Source of the DNA: Micromonospora matsumotoense
GTDB taxonomy: Bacteria; Actinomycetota; Actinomycetes; Mycobacteriales; Micromonosporaceae
DNA: 64,000 nt
Direction of reading: 5' to 3'
NCBI RefSeq assembly: GCF_900091525.1
Contig: NZ_FMCU01000008.1
Span: 243,039-307,038 of the forward strand
Part shown: in pieces, positions 36,503-54,539 of the stretch
Layout of the letters: each line of letters starts with the position of its first letter
How positions within the stretch are numbered: position 1 is the first letter of the stretch
Made by a program: the position numbers and the translations under genes
Notes under the pieces: generated by a model
Databases searched by the model: none
Told to the model about the DNA's origin: nothing
Seen by the model: only the letters and a program-made list of their open reading frames with translations

Positions 36503-37431
36503 TGCCGGAGAACACAGCCCCTTCCCGGAAGGTGGTCGTCGCGCCGGGGATGTGCAGCGGTGGCTCACTGATCTTCGGGCGGATCGGCGACTGGACGTGG
36601 GAGTCGGTGGCCGAGGCCTGCGGCACCAACGTGCACGCCGCCCGTACCGCCGAGGGCCAGCCGACCTACCTGTCGTTCTACTACTACCGGGTGCGCGGCG
36701 GGAAGGTCGTCCACCCGCACGGCTTGACCTTCGGCGACGAGCTCGACGTGACGTCGAGGGTCTTCCAGTTCGGCGGCGGCTCGGTTCTCACGTTGCACCG
36801 GCTCGCCCCCGCCGGTTCCGGCCTCGGCACCGCGGTCCTCGATCCGGCGGAGGTCTACGAGACGCCGGACCCGGAGTGCATGTACGCGGAGACGCTCAAC
36901 CGGTGGATCGCCCGTGGCCGTCCGGACAGCAACCGGGTCCTCACCGAAACGGTCCCCCACGATTTCGCGTACGCCGACCTGCCGCGACTTCCCAACCGGT
37001 TCTCACCGCGTACGCTCGTCGGCCGCGCCCGTCATGCGGGCAGCTTCTGCGTTCCGGGGCCGCCCGGATTCACGGTCGCCGGGGAGGAACGGTCCTTCAC
37101 GTACGCGCTGGACGCCGTGCGGGACATCAACGGCGCCGGGCTGGTCTACTTCGCCTCGTACTTCTCGATCTTCGACACGGCGCTGCTGCGACTGTGGCGC
37201 GGGCTCGGCCGCAGCGAACGGCAGTTCCTCCAGCGGCGGGTGATCGATCAGAAGGTGGGCTTCTTCGGCAACGCCGACCTGGGCTCGCTCTTCACCATCA
37301 CCGCGCGGAGATGGCAGAACGTCGCCGACCCGCTGTCCGAGATCGCCGACCTGGAACTCCGCGAGTCCACCACCGGTCGGCTGCTGGCGGTCGCGGCGAT
37401 CGAGACGGAGACGCCGTCGACGCCGGCATAG
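36499..37431 (+). CDS. LnmK-type bifunctional acyltransferase/decarboxylase
   Basis: 310 residues, close to LnmK. Conserved blocks are PGMCSGGSLIFGRIGDWTWESV, YLSFYYYRVRGGK, LTFGDELDVTS and VLTLHRL; the fold is a double hot-dog. LnmK from the leinamycin pathway takes methylmalonyl-CoA, decarboxylates it and transfers propionyl to an ACP. No beta-branching HMG-synthase is present here, so the propionyl-ACP should serve another purpose, most simply as the substrate of the neighbouring acylating dehydrogenase. Last gene of the + strand operon. Confidence 0.85.
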   Translation: MMPENTAPSRKVVVAPGMCSGGSLIFGRIGDWTWESVAEACGTNVHAARTAEGQPTYLSFYYYRVRGGKVVHPHGLTFGDELDVTSRVFQFGGGSVLTLHRLAPAGSGLGTAVLDPAEVYETPDPECMYAETLNRWIARGRPDSNRVLTETVPHDFAYADLPRLPNRFSPRTLVGRARHAGSFCVPGPPGFTVAGEERSFTYALDAVRDINGAGLVYFASYFSIFDTALLRLWRGLGRSERQFLQRRVIDQKVGFFGNADLGSLFTITARRWQNVADPLSEIADLELRESTTGRLLAVAAIETETPSTPA

Positions 37432-37447
37432 GAGGCGGTGTCGGTCC

Positions 37448-37476
37448 GGCACGGCACGGCACGGCACGGCACGGCA
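37448..37476. repeat. Tandem pentamer repeat (GGCAC, nearly six copies)
   Basis: Five exact GGCAC units and a partial sixth lie directly after the LnmK-like gene and just before a terminator hairpin. Simple-sequence slippage is the likely origin. Confidence 0.8.
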
Positions 37477-37481
37477 TCATC

Positions 37482-37519
37482 GCACGGGTACGGTCGCGAA
37501 CCGGCGACCGTACCCGTGC
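37482..37519. terminator. Bidirectional terminator hairpin between convergent operons
   Basis: A perfect 16-bp inverted repeat (37482-37497 with 37504-37519) with a 6-nt loop sits between the + strand cassette and the minus-strand MFS gene. It can serve both directions. The rest of 37520-37650 shows no gene. Confidence 0.82.
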
Positions 37520-37650
37520 TGTCGTGGCTGACGTAGCGCACCGTGCGGTCGCGACATCCCGGGCGACCGCACGGGTGGGTGCGGACCGTCCAGCCGGACG
37601 GCCCGCACCGGATCGCACCGTTCCGGCTCGGTCACCGGGCCCGAAGCGGG

Positions 37651-38936
37651 CTATCGTGCCGCTGTCGCCACCGGCTGTTCGCTGGTCAGCGTCGCCGGAC
37701 CGAACCGCCGCAGTGCCACCACGAGGTTGACCGCCGCGAGGGTGGACAGGACCGCGAGGACGAGCAGCGTCGCCGTCACCCCGAAGCGGCCGATCGCCAT
37801 CCCGCCGGCCACGAAGCCCAACGGGCCGGCGATGTTGCTGATGGTCATGACCGCCTGGATCACCTTCGCCCGGATGTCGGCCGCGAACCGGGTGGCCAGG
37901 ATGCTGAAGAACGGCGCGTTGGACAACGGCAGCGCCGCACCGGACACCGCGAGCGCGCCGACCAGGACCGGCACCGGCACGTCGAACAGCAGCACCCACC
38001 AGGGAAGGACGAGTTGGAAGGCGGCCAGGCCGAAGACCAGCATCGGGGACAACCGGCTGCCGATCAGGTAGCTGACCGCCGCCCCGGCGATGGCACCGGC
38101 ACCGAAGCCCGAGAGCAGCAGCCCACCGACCTTCGCATCGCCGCCGAAGCGGTCGAACGCCAGCAGCGGCAACGCGAGCATCAGGACCCGCATGAGGAAA
38201 CCGAAGCTGACGGTCGAGACCATCACCCGTCGGAGGAAGTCGTCCCCGAGCACCGCGCGGACCCCGGCCAGGACTCCCGTGTGGGTCGCGCTCTGCTGCT
38301 CCTGCCGGGCAGGAGGCGGCAGTTCCGTGCGCGGCGTGCGGGGGACGAACCACCACAGCAGCAGGCCGGACAACGCGTAGGTCGCGGCGTCGAACCACAG
38401 CACCTGCTCCGCACCGAGCGTCGCGATCAGCACACCCGCCACGGCCGGACCGGCGAGCGCGGCGACGTTGAAGCACCCTTCCAGCACACTGTTCGCCCGC
38501 ATCAGTGCCTTCGGGTCCGGACCGACGAGCTCGGTGGCCAGGTCGCGCTGTGCGGCGAAATAGGGCACCCCGAGCACGCCGATCACCGCCACCACCGCCA
38601 GGATCAGGGGGAAGCTGAGTAGGTCCAGCGCGGCCAGCACCGGTATCGCCGCGATGGCCACGGCCTGCGCGAAGTCGGCGACCACCATGGTCCGGCGGGC
38701 GCCGAAGCGTTGGATCACCTCGCCGCCGGCGAATCCGAGCAACGCCATGGGCAACACCGACACGGCGAAGACCAGACCTGCCCGCGGCGCCGAATCGGTG
38801 CTCTCCAGGACCAGCCACGGCAGGGCGAGCATCGTCATCTGGCTGCCGAAGGCGGAGCCGCTGCCAGCGACGTACACCGCCGCGAGTGCCCGTCGGGCGG
38901 GCGCAGGCCCGGGCGGTGGCACGGTGCGCACCCCGC

Positions 38937-38940
<4 letters not shown>
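37651..38940 (-). CDS. MFS-family exporter
   Basis: 429 residues with about twelve hydrophobic helices and a loop after helix 6 (~195-225, RTPRTELPPPARQEQQ). The first helix block contains GSGSAFGSQMTMLALPWLVLE, as in actinomycete MFS drug exporters. GTG 38940 overlaps the NRPS 2 stop by 4 bp. Last gene of the minus-strand NRPS operon, so it probably exports the peptide or confers self-resistance. Confidence 0.88.
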
Positions 38941-46087
<7,147 letters not shown>

Positions 46088-46091
<4 letters not shown>

Positions 46092-49000
46092 TGGGCACCA
46101 TCCCGGGAAAGCAGTTCACTCAGCTGGGCGTCGGTCAGCTCGTCGAGTTCCGCCGTGATCAGGTCGGTCACCACCACCGCCAGCTCCGCCACGGTGGTCG
46201 CGTCGAACAGGCAGCGCAGCGGGATCTCGACGGCGAGGGCCGCCCGCAGCCGGGCCAGGACCCGGGTGGCCAGCAGGGAGTGCCCGCCGAGTGCGAAGAA
46301 GTCGTCGTCGACGCCGATCCGGTCGACGCCGAGGATGTCGGACCAGATCCCGGCGATGGTCTCCTCCGCCGGGTTGCGCGGCGCCACGTACCCGCGGGCG
46401 CCGTCGAGCTGGGGCGGGGTCGGATCGGGCAGCGCCGCCCGGTCGACCTTCTTGCTCGGTGACAGCGGCAGGGCCGCGACGGTGACCCAGGCCGACGGGA
46501 TCATGTACGAGGGCAGCGACTCCCGCAGGTACGCCCGTAGCTCGTCAAGGTCGGGCCCGGTGTCGTGGGGCGACTCGAGGTAGGCGACGAGCCGTTTGTC
46601 GCCGGGCCCGACGTCCTTGGCGACGACGGCGGCTGCGGACACCGCGGGATGCTTGGCCAACGCGGCTTCGATCTCGGCGAGTTCGATGCGGAAGCCACGG
46701 ATCTTCACCTGGGTGTCGAGGCGGCCGAGGAATTCGACGGTGCCGTCCGGCCGGTGCCGGACCAGGTCACCGCTGCGGTAGAGGCGCCCTCCCGGTTCGG
46801 TCCCGAACGGGTCGGGCACGAACCGCTCCGCAGTCAGCTCGGGCCGGTCGTGATAGCCACGGGCCAGGCGCACGCCGCCGATGCAGAGTTCGCCGGGAAC
46901 CCCCACCGGAAGCGGACGCAGGCCCGCGTCGAGCACGTACACCCGGGTACCGGCGACCGCGCGGCCGATGTGCAGGGTGGCCGTGCTGCGCTCGTTGGCG
47001 AGGTCACCCGATACCGGGTTGAGCATGCAGGTGACGCTCGCCTCGGTCGGCCCGTAGTTGCAGAGGAACCGGCCGGACAGACCGGTCGCCGCCCACCGTT
47101 GGGCGTCGGCGACGGTCACCACGTCCGAGCCGACGTTCATGAGTTTCAGGCCGGCGAGCCGGTCGACGCCGGACTCCAGCATCTCGCGGTAGTACGCGGG
47201 GGTGATCTCCATGATCGTCACGCCGTACTGCTCCAGCTTGGGCGGCAACTCGCTCGGCGTCCAGAAGACCGGGTCACTCACCACGATCGTGGCGCCGGCG
47301 GCCAGGGTGGCACCGATCTGATCCATGGCGACGTCGAAGGTGAGCGCCGAGAGCAGGATGACCCGCTCCCCGGGACGCACGCCGTAGTAGTCGGCGATCA
47401 CCCGGCAGTGGTGCGCGTACGACCGGTGCGAGATCATCACGCCCTTCGGGCGGCCGGTCGACCCGGACGTGTAGATGATGTACGCGAGGTTGTCCGGCAC
47501 GGTCACCGGTGCCGGGTCGTCCGACGGCGGGTCACCTGCCCCGTCCCCGTCGTCGACGACGAGCACCGGGCGTTCGTGTCCGGCGAACCGGTCGGCGAAC
47601 CTGCCGGTGGTCACCACGAGGTGCGCGCCGGCGTCGGCGAGCATGTAGCGCAGGCGCTCCGGCGGATGTTCCGGGTCGAACGGCGCGTACACCCCGCCGG
47701 CCTTGAGCACCGCCAGCAGCACCACGACCGGTGCGAACCCGCGTTCGAGGCAGGAGCCGACGACGACCTCCGGGCCGACGCCCATCGCCCGGAGGCGGTG
47801 CGAGAGCGCGTTGACCCGCACGTTCAGCTCGGCGAAACTGAGCTGCTCGGCCCCGAACACCACGGCTGTCGCGTCCGGAGTCCGGGCCGCCCACCGTGCG
47901 AACAGCTCCGGTACCGACAGGTGCCGTTCGTCGGGCGGGTCGAGCCGGTCCAGCCGGTCCGCGTCGGGGTCCGGCCACCGGTGCACGATCGTGTGGCGTT
48001 CGTCGGCGGACAGCAGATCGAGTTCGCTGATCCGGGTGTGTGGGTCGGCGACCATGCCGCTGAGCAGGCGTAGGTACTGGCGGGCGAGGCGTTCGACCGT
48101 CGCGCGGTCGAACAGTGCGGTGGCGTACTCGAACCAGCATTCCAGCCGCCCGTCCGGCTGTTCCATCACGGACAGGGTCAGGTCGAACTTCGCCACGGCC
48201 ACGCCGCTGCCCAGGCCGACCGCGGTGCACCCGGCGAGGGCGGCCGGCGAGGCATCGGTGCTGTGCTGTACCTCGAACATGATCTGGAACAGCGGGTTGC
48301 GGGACAGGTCGCGGTCCGGTTGCAGGGCGTCGACGAGGTGTTCGAACGGCACCTCCTGGTGGGCGAACGCCTTCAGGGTGGTCCGGCGGATCCGGTCGAT
48401 CAGGTCGAGGGAGTTCGGATCGCCGCCCAGGTCGGCCCGGACCACGAGGTTGTTGACGAAGAAGCCGATCAGGTCCTCGCTCTCCGGCCGCGTCCGTCCA
48501 GCGACCGGGGTGCCGATCGCGATGTCGGTGCGGCCGGTGTGGCGGCCCAGCAACACGTCGAACGCGGCCAGCAGCACCATGAAGAGGGTGGCACCGGTCC
48601 GGTTGCCCAGCGCGCGTGCCGCCACCGCGGTGTCCTGCGGAACATCGACGATCAGCAGGTCGCCGCGGAGGTCACGCCCGGGCTGGCGGGGCCGGTCGGG
48701 GGTGAGTTCGACCGGCACGAGCCCGGCGAGCTGGGTCCGCCAGTACTCGATCTGGCTGCCGAGGGTGCCGTCGGCCTGCCGGTCGCGCTGCCAGGCGGCG
48801 ACGTCGGCGTACTGCACCGCAAGCGGCTGCGTCGACCACCGGGCACCGGCGAGGCCCGCCGCGTACGCCTCGTTAAGCTCGCGCAGGAAGATGCCCAGCG
48901 ACCAGTTGTCGAACGCGATGTGGTGCAGGGTGATCGCGACCAGGTGTTCGTCGGCGGCCGTGTGCACGACCGTGACCCGCAGCGGGCGCTCGGCGGTGAG

Positions 49001-52000
49001 ATCGAACGGTCGGGCGCTCGCCGCCTCGATGATCGCCCTGGCACGCGGTGCGGCATTCGCGGCGCCGGCCAGGTCCACCACGTCGAAGGCCACCGGGCCG
49101 GGGGGGTCCACGACCTGCAGCGGGATACCGTTGTCGGCGACGTAGCGGGTGCGCAGCACCTCGTGTCGGGCGCTGACCTGCTCCACCGCGCGGTGCAGGG
49201 CCGCGGTGTCCAGCGTTCCGGTGAGGTGGTACACCATCGGGACCAGGTATTCCGCGCTGCCCGGTTCGAGCTGGTCGAGGAACCACAGCCGTTGCTGACC
49301 GTACGAGGTCGGCAGGGCGCCGGTGCGGGGTACGGGCACGATCTGCGGCCCACTGTCGGGTGTCGTGCCCGCGTCGATCGCGGCGGCGACCCGCTCCACG
49401 GTCCGTCCGTCGAACAGGGTGGCCACCGTCAGTTCCAGCCCGAACCTGCGGCGCAACCGGTGTGCGAGCCGGATCGCCAGCAGCGAGTGCCCACCCATCG
49501 CGAAGAAGTCGTCCGCCACGCCGACCCGCTCGACCCCGGTCAGTTCGCCCATGACGGTGGCGACGGCCCGCTCGGTGGGCGTTCGTGGCGCGACGTGACC
49601 GGGGTCGTCGTCGCGGGGCCGGCTGTCGGGGGCCGGCAGCGCCGACCGGTCGACCTTTCCGTTGGGCAGGGACGGGAGCTCGGCCAGCGGGATGATGCTG
49701 GCGGGAACCATCGCGGCGGGCAGTCGGGTGGCGAGGAATCCGGACAGCTCGTCGGGGTCCACCGTCGCCCCGGCGGCCGGCACCACGTAGCCCGCGAGTT
49801 CCAGGTCACCGGCACCGGAGCGGTAGGCGGTGACCACGGCCGCCGCGACCGCCGGATGTGCCCGGAGCGCAGCCTCCACCTCACCGGGTTCGACGCGTAC
49901 CCCCCGTACCTTGACCTGTGCGTCGAGGCGGCCGACGAACTCCAGCGTCCCGTCGACGCGCCACCTGACGAGATCCCCGGTGCGGTACCACCGCTGACCC
50001 GGCCGGGTGGCGAAGGGGTTCGGGGTGAACCGTTCGGCGGTGAGGTCGCCGCGCCTGGCGTAGCCACGGGCGAGGCCGACGCCACCGATGCACAACTCGC
50101 CGGGTACGCCGATAGGGGTGATCCGGTCGGCGGAGTCCACCACATACAGGTCGACGCCGGGCAGTGCGGCACCGATCGGGACCGTGCCGTCTGTCCCGTC
50201 ACGCGCGTAACGCCACGCGGTCGCGTCGATCGCACACTCGGTCGGGCCGTAGGTGTTGTACAGCTCCACCTCGATCACCCCGAGCAGTCGCTCGCACAGT
50301 TCGGCCGGCAGCGGCTCGCCGGCGGAGCACACCAGTCGCAGTGCCGTGCACGCGGCCAGGTCCGGCTCGTCCACCACGGTCCGCAGCACGGACGGGACGA
50401 GCTGCACCACGGTGATCCGGTGCTCCGCGAGAGCACCGACCAGCACGGCGGTGTCGCGGTGCGCGTCCTGCGGCGCCATCACCACGCATCCGCCGGACAC
50501 CAGCGGCGCCAGGAACTCCCACACCGAGGCGTCGAACCCGATCGTCGTCTTCTGTAGTACGCGGTCGGTGCTGGTGAGCTGGTGCTGGCTCACCGCCCAC
50601 AGCACCCGGTTGCGGATCCCGCCGTGGGTGATCACGACGCCCTTGGGCTGACCTGTGGATCCGGACGTGTACATGACGTAGGCGGCGTTCGTGGCGTCGA
50701 GCGCCACCGGGGACGGTGGTGTGGCGCGGGTGACGTCGGCCCACTGCTCGTCGAGCGCCACCGCCGGTACGCGCCGGGGGATTCGCTGTCGCAGCGCCGT
50801 CTCGGTGAGCACCAGCTCGATGCCGGCGTTGTCGATCATGAAGTCCAGCCGGTCGGCCGGCAGGTCGGGTGCCAGCGGGACGTAGACCGCGCCGGCGATG
50901 AACGTCCCGAGCAGGGCGGCCACGACATCGGTACCGCGGTGCATGGCGACACCGACGGCCGTCTCGGCGCCGATTCCGCGGGAGTGCAGGAAGCCGGCCA
51001 CCCCGTCCGCCCTGGACATCAGCTCGGCGTAGGTCAGCTGGACGTCACCGCAGACCACGGCAACCGCGTCCGGCGTGGCCTCGGCCTGGGCCCGGAACAG
51101 GTGCGGCAGCAACGCGTCGGGCACCTCGCCCGGCCCGGGGTTGCCGCCGAGCAGCCGCTGCCGTTCCACGGCCGTCACGGTCGGCACGGCACGCAGCGGC
51201 AGCTCAGGCGTCGCCGCGAGGTTCTCCAGGAGCGCCAGGTAGTTGTCGGCCATCCGCTGGATCCGGCCCCGGTCGAAGAGCACGGTGGGATAGGTCAGCC
51301 GGGCGACCCACGACCCGTCCGGCTCCTCGACCATCTGCAGCGACATGTCGAAGGTGGCGCTGAGCACCGGGGTCGGCACCCAGTCGACCTCGATGCCGGG
51401 CAGGCGCAGCGGCTCCCCCTGGCCGTTGAGGACCCCGAACCCGACCTGAAAGAGGGGGTTACGGGACAGGCCGCGGTCCGGTGCCAGCTCGGCGGCCAGC
51501 CGTTGCAGAGGTACGTCCTTGTGTGCGAAGGCGTCCAGTGCCGTCTCGCGGACGCGGGCGAGCAGCTCGACGAAGGTGGGATCGCCGGACAGGTCGGTCC
51601 GCAGCACCACCGTCTGGGCGAGCGAGCCGATCACCGGCTCCAGCTCGATCCGGTTCCGTCCACTCGTCGACACCCCGACACCGAAGTCGAGCTGGTCCGC
51701 GTAGCGGCTGATCAAGAGCTGGTACACGGCCAGGAACACCATGAACGGGGTCGCCCGGACTGCGCGTCCCACGGCGGTGATCCGGGCCGACAGCGGCGCC
51801 GGCACCGCGAACGCGACCACGTCGCCGGCCGGCTCCCAGACGGCGGGGCGCTGCCGGTCCGTGGGCAGCTCCAGTGGGGTCAGTCCGGCCAGCCGCCGCC
51901 GCCAGTAGTCCAGTTGCCGCAGGAGCGCCACATCGTCCGCGCGCCACCGGTTCCGCTGCCAGTCGGCGAAGTCGGCGTACTGAAGCTCCAGCGGTGCCAA

Positions 52001-52528
52001 CGGCTCCGGCGGTGGTTCCGCGCCCCGGGCATGGGCCGCGTAGAGCACACCCCACTCCCTGGCGAGGATGCCCAGCGACGGGCCGTCGAAGGCGATGTGA
52101 TGCACCACGATCATCAGGATCGTGTCGCTCGGGGAGAGCTGGACGGTGGTCAGCCGCCAGGGCGTGCCCGCCCGCAGGTCGATGGGTGTGGTCACCGCGA
52201 CCTCGCCGATTTCCCGTACCCGTCGGTCCTGCTCGTCCGTCGGGTATTCGCTGAGGTCCACCACCGTGATGTCGGCCGGTGCCGGTTCCTCGATGATCTG
52301 CACCGGCTGTCCGTCGACGGTCGCATAGCGGGTACGCAGGATCTCGTGCCGGCTGACGATCTCCGTGAAGGCGGCGGTCAGGGCCTCCCGGTCCAGCGGC
52401 CCGCGCAGCCGGAAACCCCAGTGCAGCAGGTACTCCTGGGCACCGGACCGGACCTGGTCGAGGAACCACAGCTGCTCCTGCTCGAACGACAGTCGGAACT
52501 GGTTGTCGGTTTCGAGGATGTCGGTCAT
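46088..52528 (-). CDS. NRPS 1: C-A-T-C-A-T
   Basis: 2146 residues. Order: C (~1-430, HHIAFDG ~145), A (~470-975), T (GGHS ~1013), C (HHIAFDN ~1204; last Gly is Asn), A (~1540-2040), T (GGHS ~2082) and a short acidic C-terminal tail that may dock to NRPS 2. First A pocket by eye: D-A-W-Q-C-A-T-I-D-K (unassigned). Second: D-V-D-E-M-V-N-V-T-K; acidic residues at positions 239 and 278 suggest a side chain with a positive charge such as a diamino acid. It starts with a C domain, so it receives an acyl or aminoacyl group from a trans carrier. ATG 52528 overlaps the SbnB-like stop. Confidence 0.92.
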
Positions 52529-53535
52529 GCGCGCACCTGCTGCTCCGTCGGTAGGAAGTTCTCCAGGGTGGTGCCCAGGCCGCGGGCCGACGCCGCACGC
52601 CGGACCAGGTCGGCCACCGCCAGGTCCAGGCAGCCGAGGCCGAACGGAGAGAACACCGTCACGGCGTCGTCGCTTCTGACGTACCGCTCACCGGTCACCA
52701 GGATCTCGCCCAGCGAGGAGGAGATGAAGTCGCGATGGCCGGCTTCCTGCTGGGCCAGATCCAACGACGTCGCGGCCCGGCAGACATGGTCGGCGTCGTC
52801 GACGACGTTGACGCTGGAACGGATCGAGTCGGGGGTGAGGTCACGCAACGACAGATGCAGCACCAGCGTTCCCGGGCGGCAGTGCTCGGTACCCAGGTGC
52901 GGGGCGGCCGCCGTCGTCGCCAGGCAGACGAGTCTGTGGCGGGCCAGGGCGTCGGCCGCGCTCCCGGCCACGTCGACCTGCAGCGTCGGCCAGACCGACC
53001 GCGCCTCGGCGGCGAAGGACCGTGCCCGGTCCGCGCTCAGGTCGTACAACGTCACGGTGTCCACCGTCGGCAGCACGGCCCGCAGATACCTCAGCACCTC
53101 GAAGGCGATCGGGCCGCAGCCGACCAGCGTCACCGCGGTTTCCGGGCGGGACGAGGAGAGGGTGGCCGCTGCCAGGGCGGCGCTGGCGGCGGTACGGCCC
53201 GCCGAGATCGCCGACGCTTCGAGGACCGCCTCCGGCACACCGGTGTTCACCGAGTTCAGGAACATCACGGCCGACGCGCGGTGCATCCCCCGGCTGAGGT
53301 TGTCGGGGAAGGACGACACCCACTTCACCCCGCAGACGGGCGTGGCACCACCCAGAAAGGCCGGCAGCGCGATGATCCGCTCACGCTCTCTGTCCGGGAA
53401 GCGGAGGAAGACCGACTGCGGTACGCGCGTCTGGCCCCCCGCGTGTGACCGGTATGCCGCGTCCACCGCAGCCACCACCTCGCGCTCGGCCCCGTCGAGG
53501 ACGGCTCGGACCTCACCTGCTCCGAGGATCAACAC
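52525..53535 (-). CDS. SbnB-like N-(1-amino-1-carboxyethyl)glutamate dehydrogenase (2,3-diaminopropionate synthesis)
   Basis: 336 residues of the ornithine cyclodeaminase superfamily. Family blocks are ERIIALPAFLGG, GVKWVSSFPDN, MFLNSVNTGVPEAVLEASAIS and RTAA; the NAD site is LVGCGPIAFEVLRYL. SbnB oxidises ACEGA to 2-oxoglutarate and L-2,3-diaminopropionate; homologues occur in tuberactinomycin clusters. I chose GTG 53535, which overlaps the SbnA-like stop by 7 bp; a start 30 bp earlier is possible. Pairing with an SbnA-like gene supports L-Dap supply. Confidence 0.88.
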   Translation of the reverse strand: MLILGAGEVRAVLDGAEREVVAAVDAAYRSHAGGQTRVPQSVFLRFPDRERERIIALPAFLGGATPVCGVKWVSSFPDNLSRGMHRASAVMFLNSVNTGVPEAVLEASAISAGRTAASAALAAATLSSSRPETAVTLVGCGPIAFEVLRYLRAVLPTVDTVTLYDLSADRARSFAAEARSVWPTLQVDVAGSAADALARHRLVCLATTAAAPHLGTEHCRPGTLVLHLSLRDLTPDSIRSSVNVVDDADHVCRAATSLDLAQQEAGHRDFISSSLGEILVTGERYVRSDDAVTVFSPFGLGCLDLAVADLVRRAASARGLGTTLENFLPTEQQVRA

Positions 53536-54539
53536 GGCGCCACCTGCACGTCGGGCTTGTTCCACAGATGCGACACGTCACCGAAGTACGTCATGACCCA
53601 GTCGTCGTCGTAGATGGTGTCCAGGTAGCGCTCGCCGCGGTCGGGGAAGACCATCGCGCAGGTGGCCCCGGGGCGGATCTGGTCACGGATCTGCTCCAGG
53701 CCCGCCACGACGGCGCCCGACGAGCCACCGACGAGGATCGCCTCGCGGGCGGCCAGCCGACGGCAGGCTGCGATCGCGTCCACGTCGTCGACGCGGACCA
53801 CGACGTCGGCCAGGTCACTGCCGTACAGCTGCGGGCGCACCGATGCGCCGTGGCCGGGCAGCATCCGCCAGCCGACCGCCGGGCCGAAGATCGCACTGCC
53901 CAGCGCGTCCACCGCCACGATGGTCACCGGCAGCTGGTGCGTCCGGATGTACTCGGCGCACCCCCGCAGGGTGCCGCAGGAACTCGTGGCACAGAACAGG
54001 TAGTCGACCTCGGGCAGGGCACGCACGATCTCCTGCACGGTCGTGTGGTGTGCCTTCGGGTTGAGCGGGTTCGAGTACTGGTCCGGGCAGTACGCGTGGT
54101 CGATCGTCGCGACCAGCTCCCGAACCCGCCGGATACGGACGGGCAGGTATTCACCGGTGGCCGGGTCGACGTCGGTGACCTCCTCGACCTGCGCGCCGAG
54201 GGCGCGCATGACGGCGATGTTGTGCCGGTTGGTACGCGGGTCGACCACGCAGATGAAGCGGATTCCGTAGTATCCGCAGACCTGTGCGAGCCCGATTCCG
54301 AGATTGCCGGAACTGGACTCGACCACCACCGACCGTCCAGGTACGAGCCGCCCGTCGCGGATGCGCTCGCGCAGCATCTCCAACGCCGAGCGGTCCTTGA
54401 TGCTGCCGCCCGGGTTGTGCGACTCCAACTTGGCGAACATCCTGAACGGACTATGTGGGTCGAGCTTCACCAGCTCGACGATCGGTGTCGCCCCGACTGT
54501 CGCCAGCACTCCTGACCCGGGGGATGTCTGTTCGGTCAT
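53529..54539 (-). CDS. SbnA-like PLP synthase (O-phosphoserine to ACEGA; 2,3-diaminopropionate pathway)
   Basis: 336 residues of the cysteine synthase fold. The PLP Lys is in HNPGGSIKDRSA; the substrate loop is ESSSGNLGIGLAQ; the phosphate site is SSCGTLRG. SbnA joins O-phospho-L-serine and glutamate. ATG 54539 gives the family N-terminus (VLATVGATPIVEL). It is followed by the SbnB-like gene with overlap, the standard pair for L-Dap. Its 5' end overlaps the extended 3' end of the dehydratase-like gene by 89 bp on the same strand. Confidence 0.9.
   Translation of the reverse strand: MTEQTSPGSGVLATVGATPIVELVKLDPHSPFRMFAKLESHNPGGSIKDRSALEMLRERIRDGRLVPGRSVVVESSSGNLGIGLAQVCGYYGIRFICVVDPRTNRHNIAVMRALGAQVEEVTDVDPATGEYLPVRIRRVRELVATIDHAYCPDQYSNPLNPKAHHTTVQEIVRALPEVDYLFCATSSCGTLRGCAEYIRTHQLPVTIVAVDALGSAIFGPAVGWRMLPGHGASVRPQLYGSDLADVVVRVDDVDAIAACRRLAAREAILVGGSSGAVVAGLEQIRDQIRPGATCAMVFPDRGERYLDTIYDDDWVMTYFGDVSHLWNKPDVQVAPC

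Noticed and set aside
37448..37476. Tandem GGCAC units as a possible CRISPR or iteron array
   Set aside because: Five-base units without spacers; simple slippage repeat beside a terminator.
50582..53596. 1004-codon open frame on + strand opposite NRPS 1 and the SbnB-like gene
   Set aside because: Antisense of well-supported genes and no recognisable domain; result of high GC at third positions.
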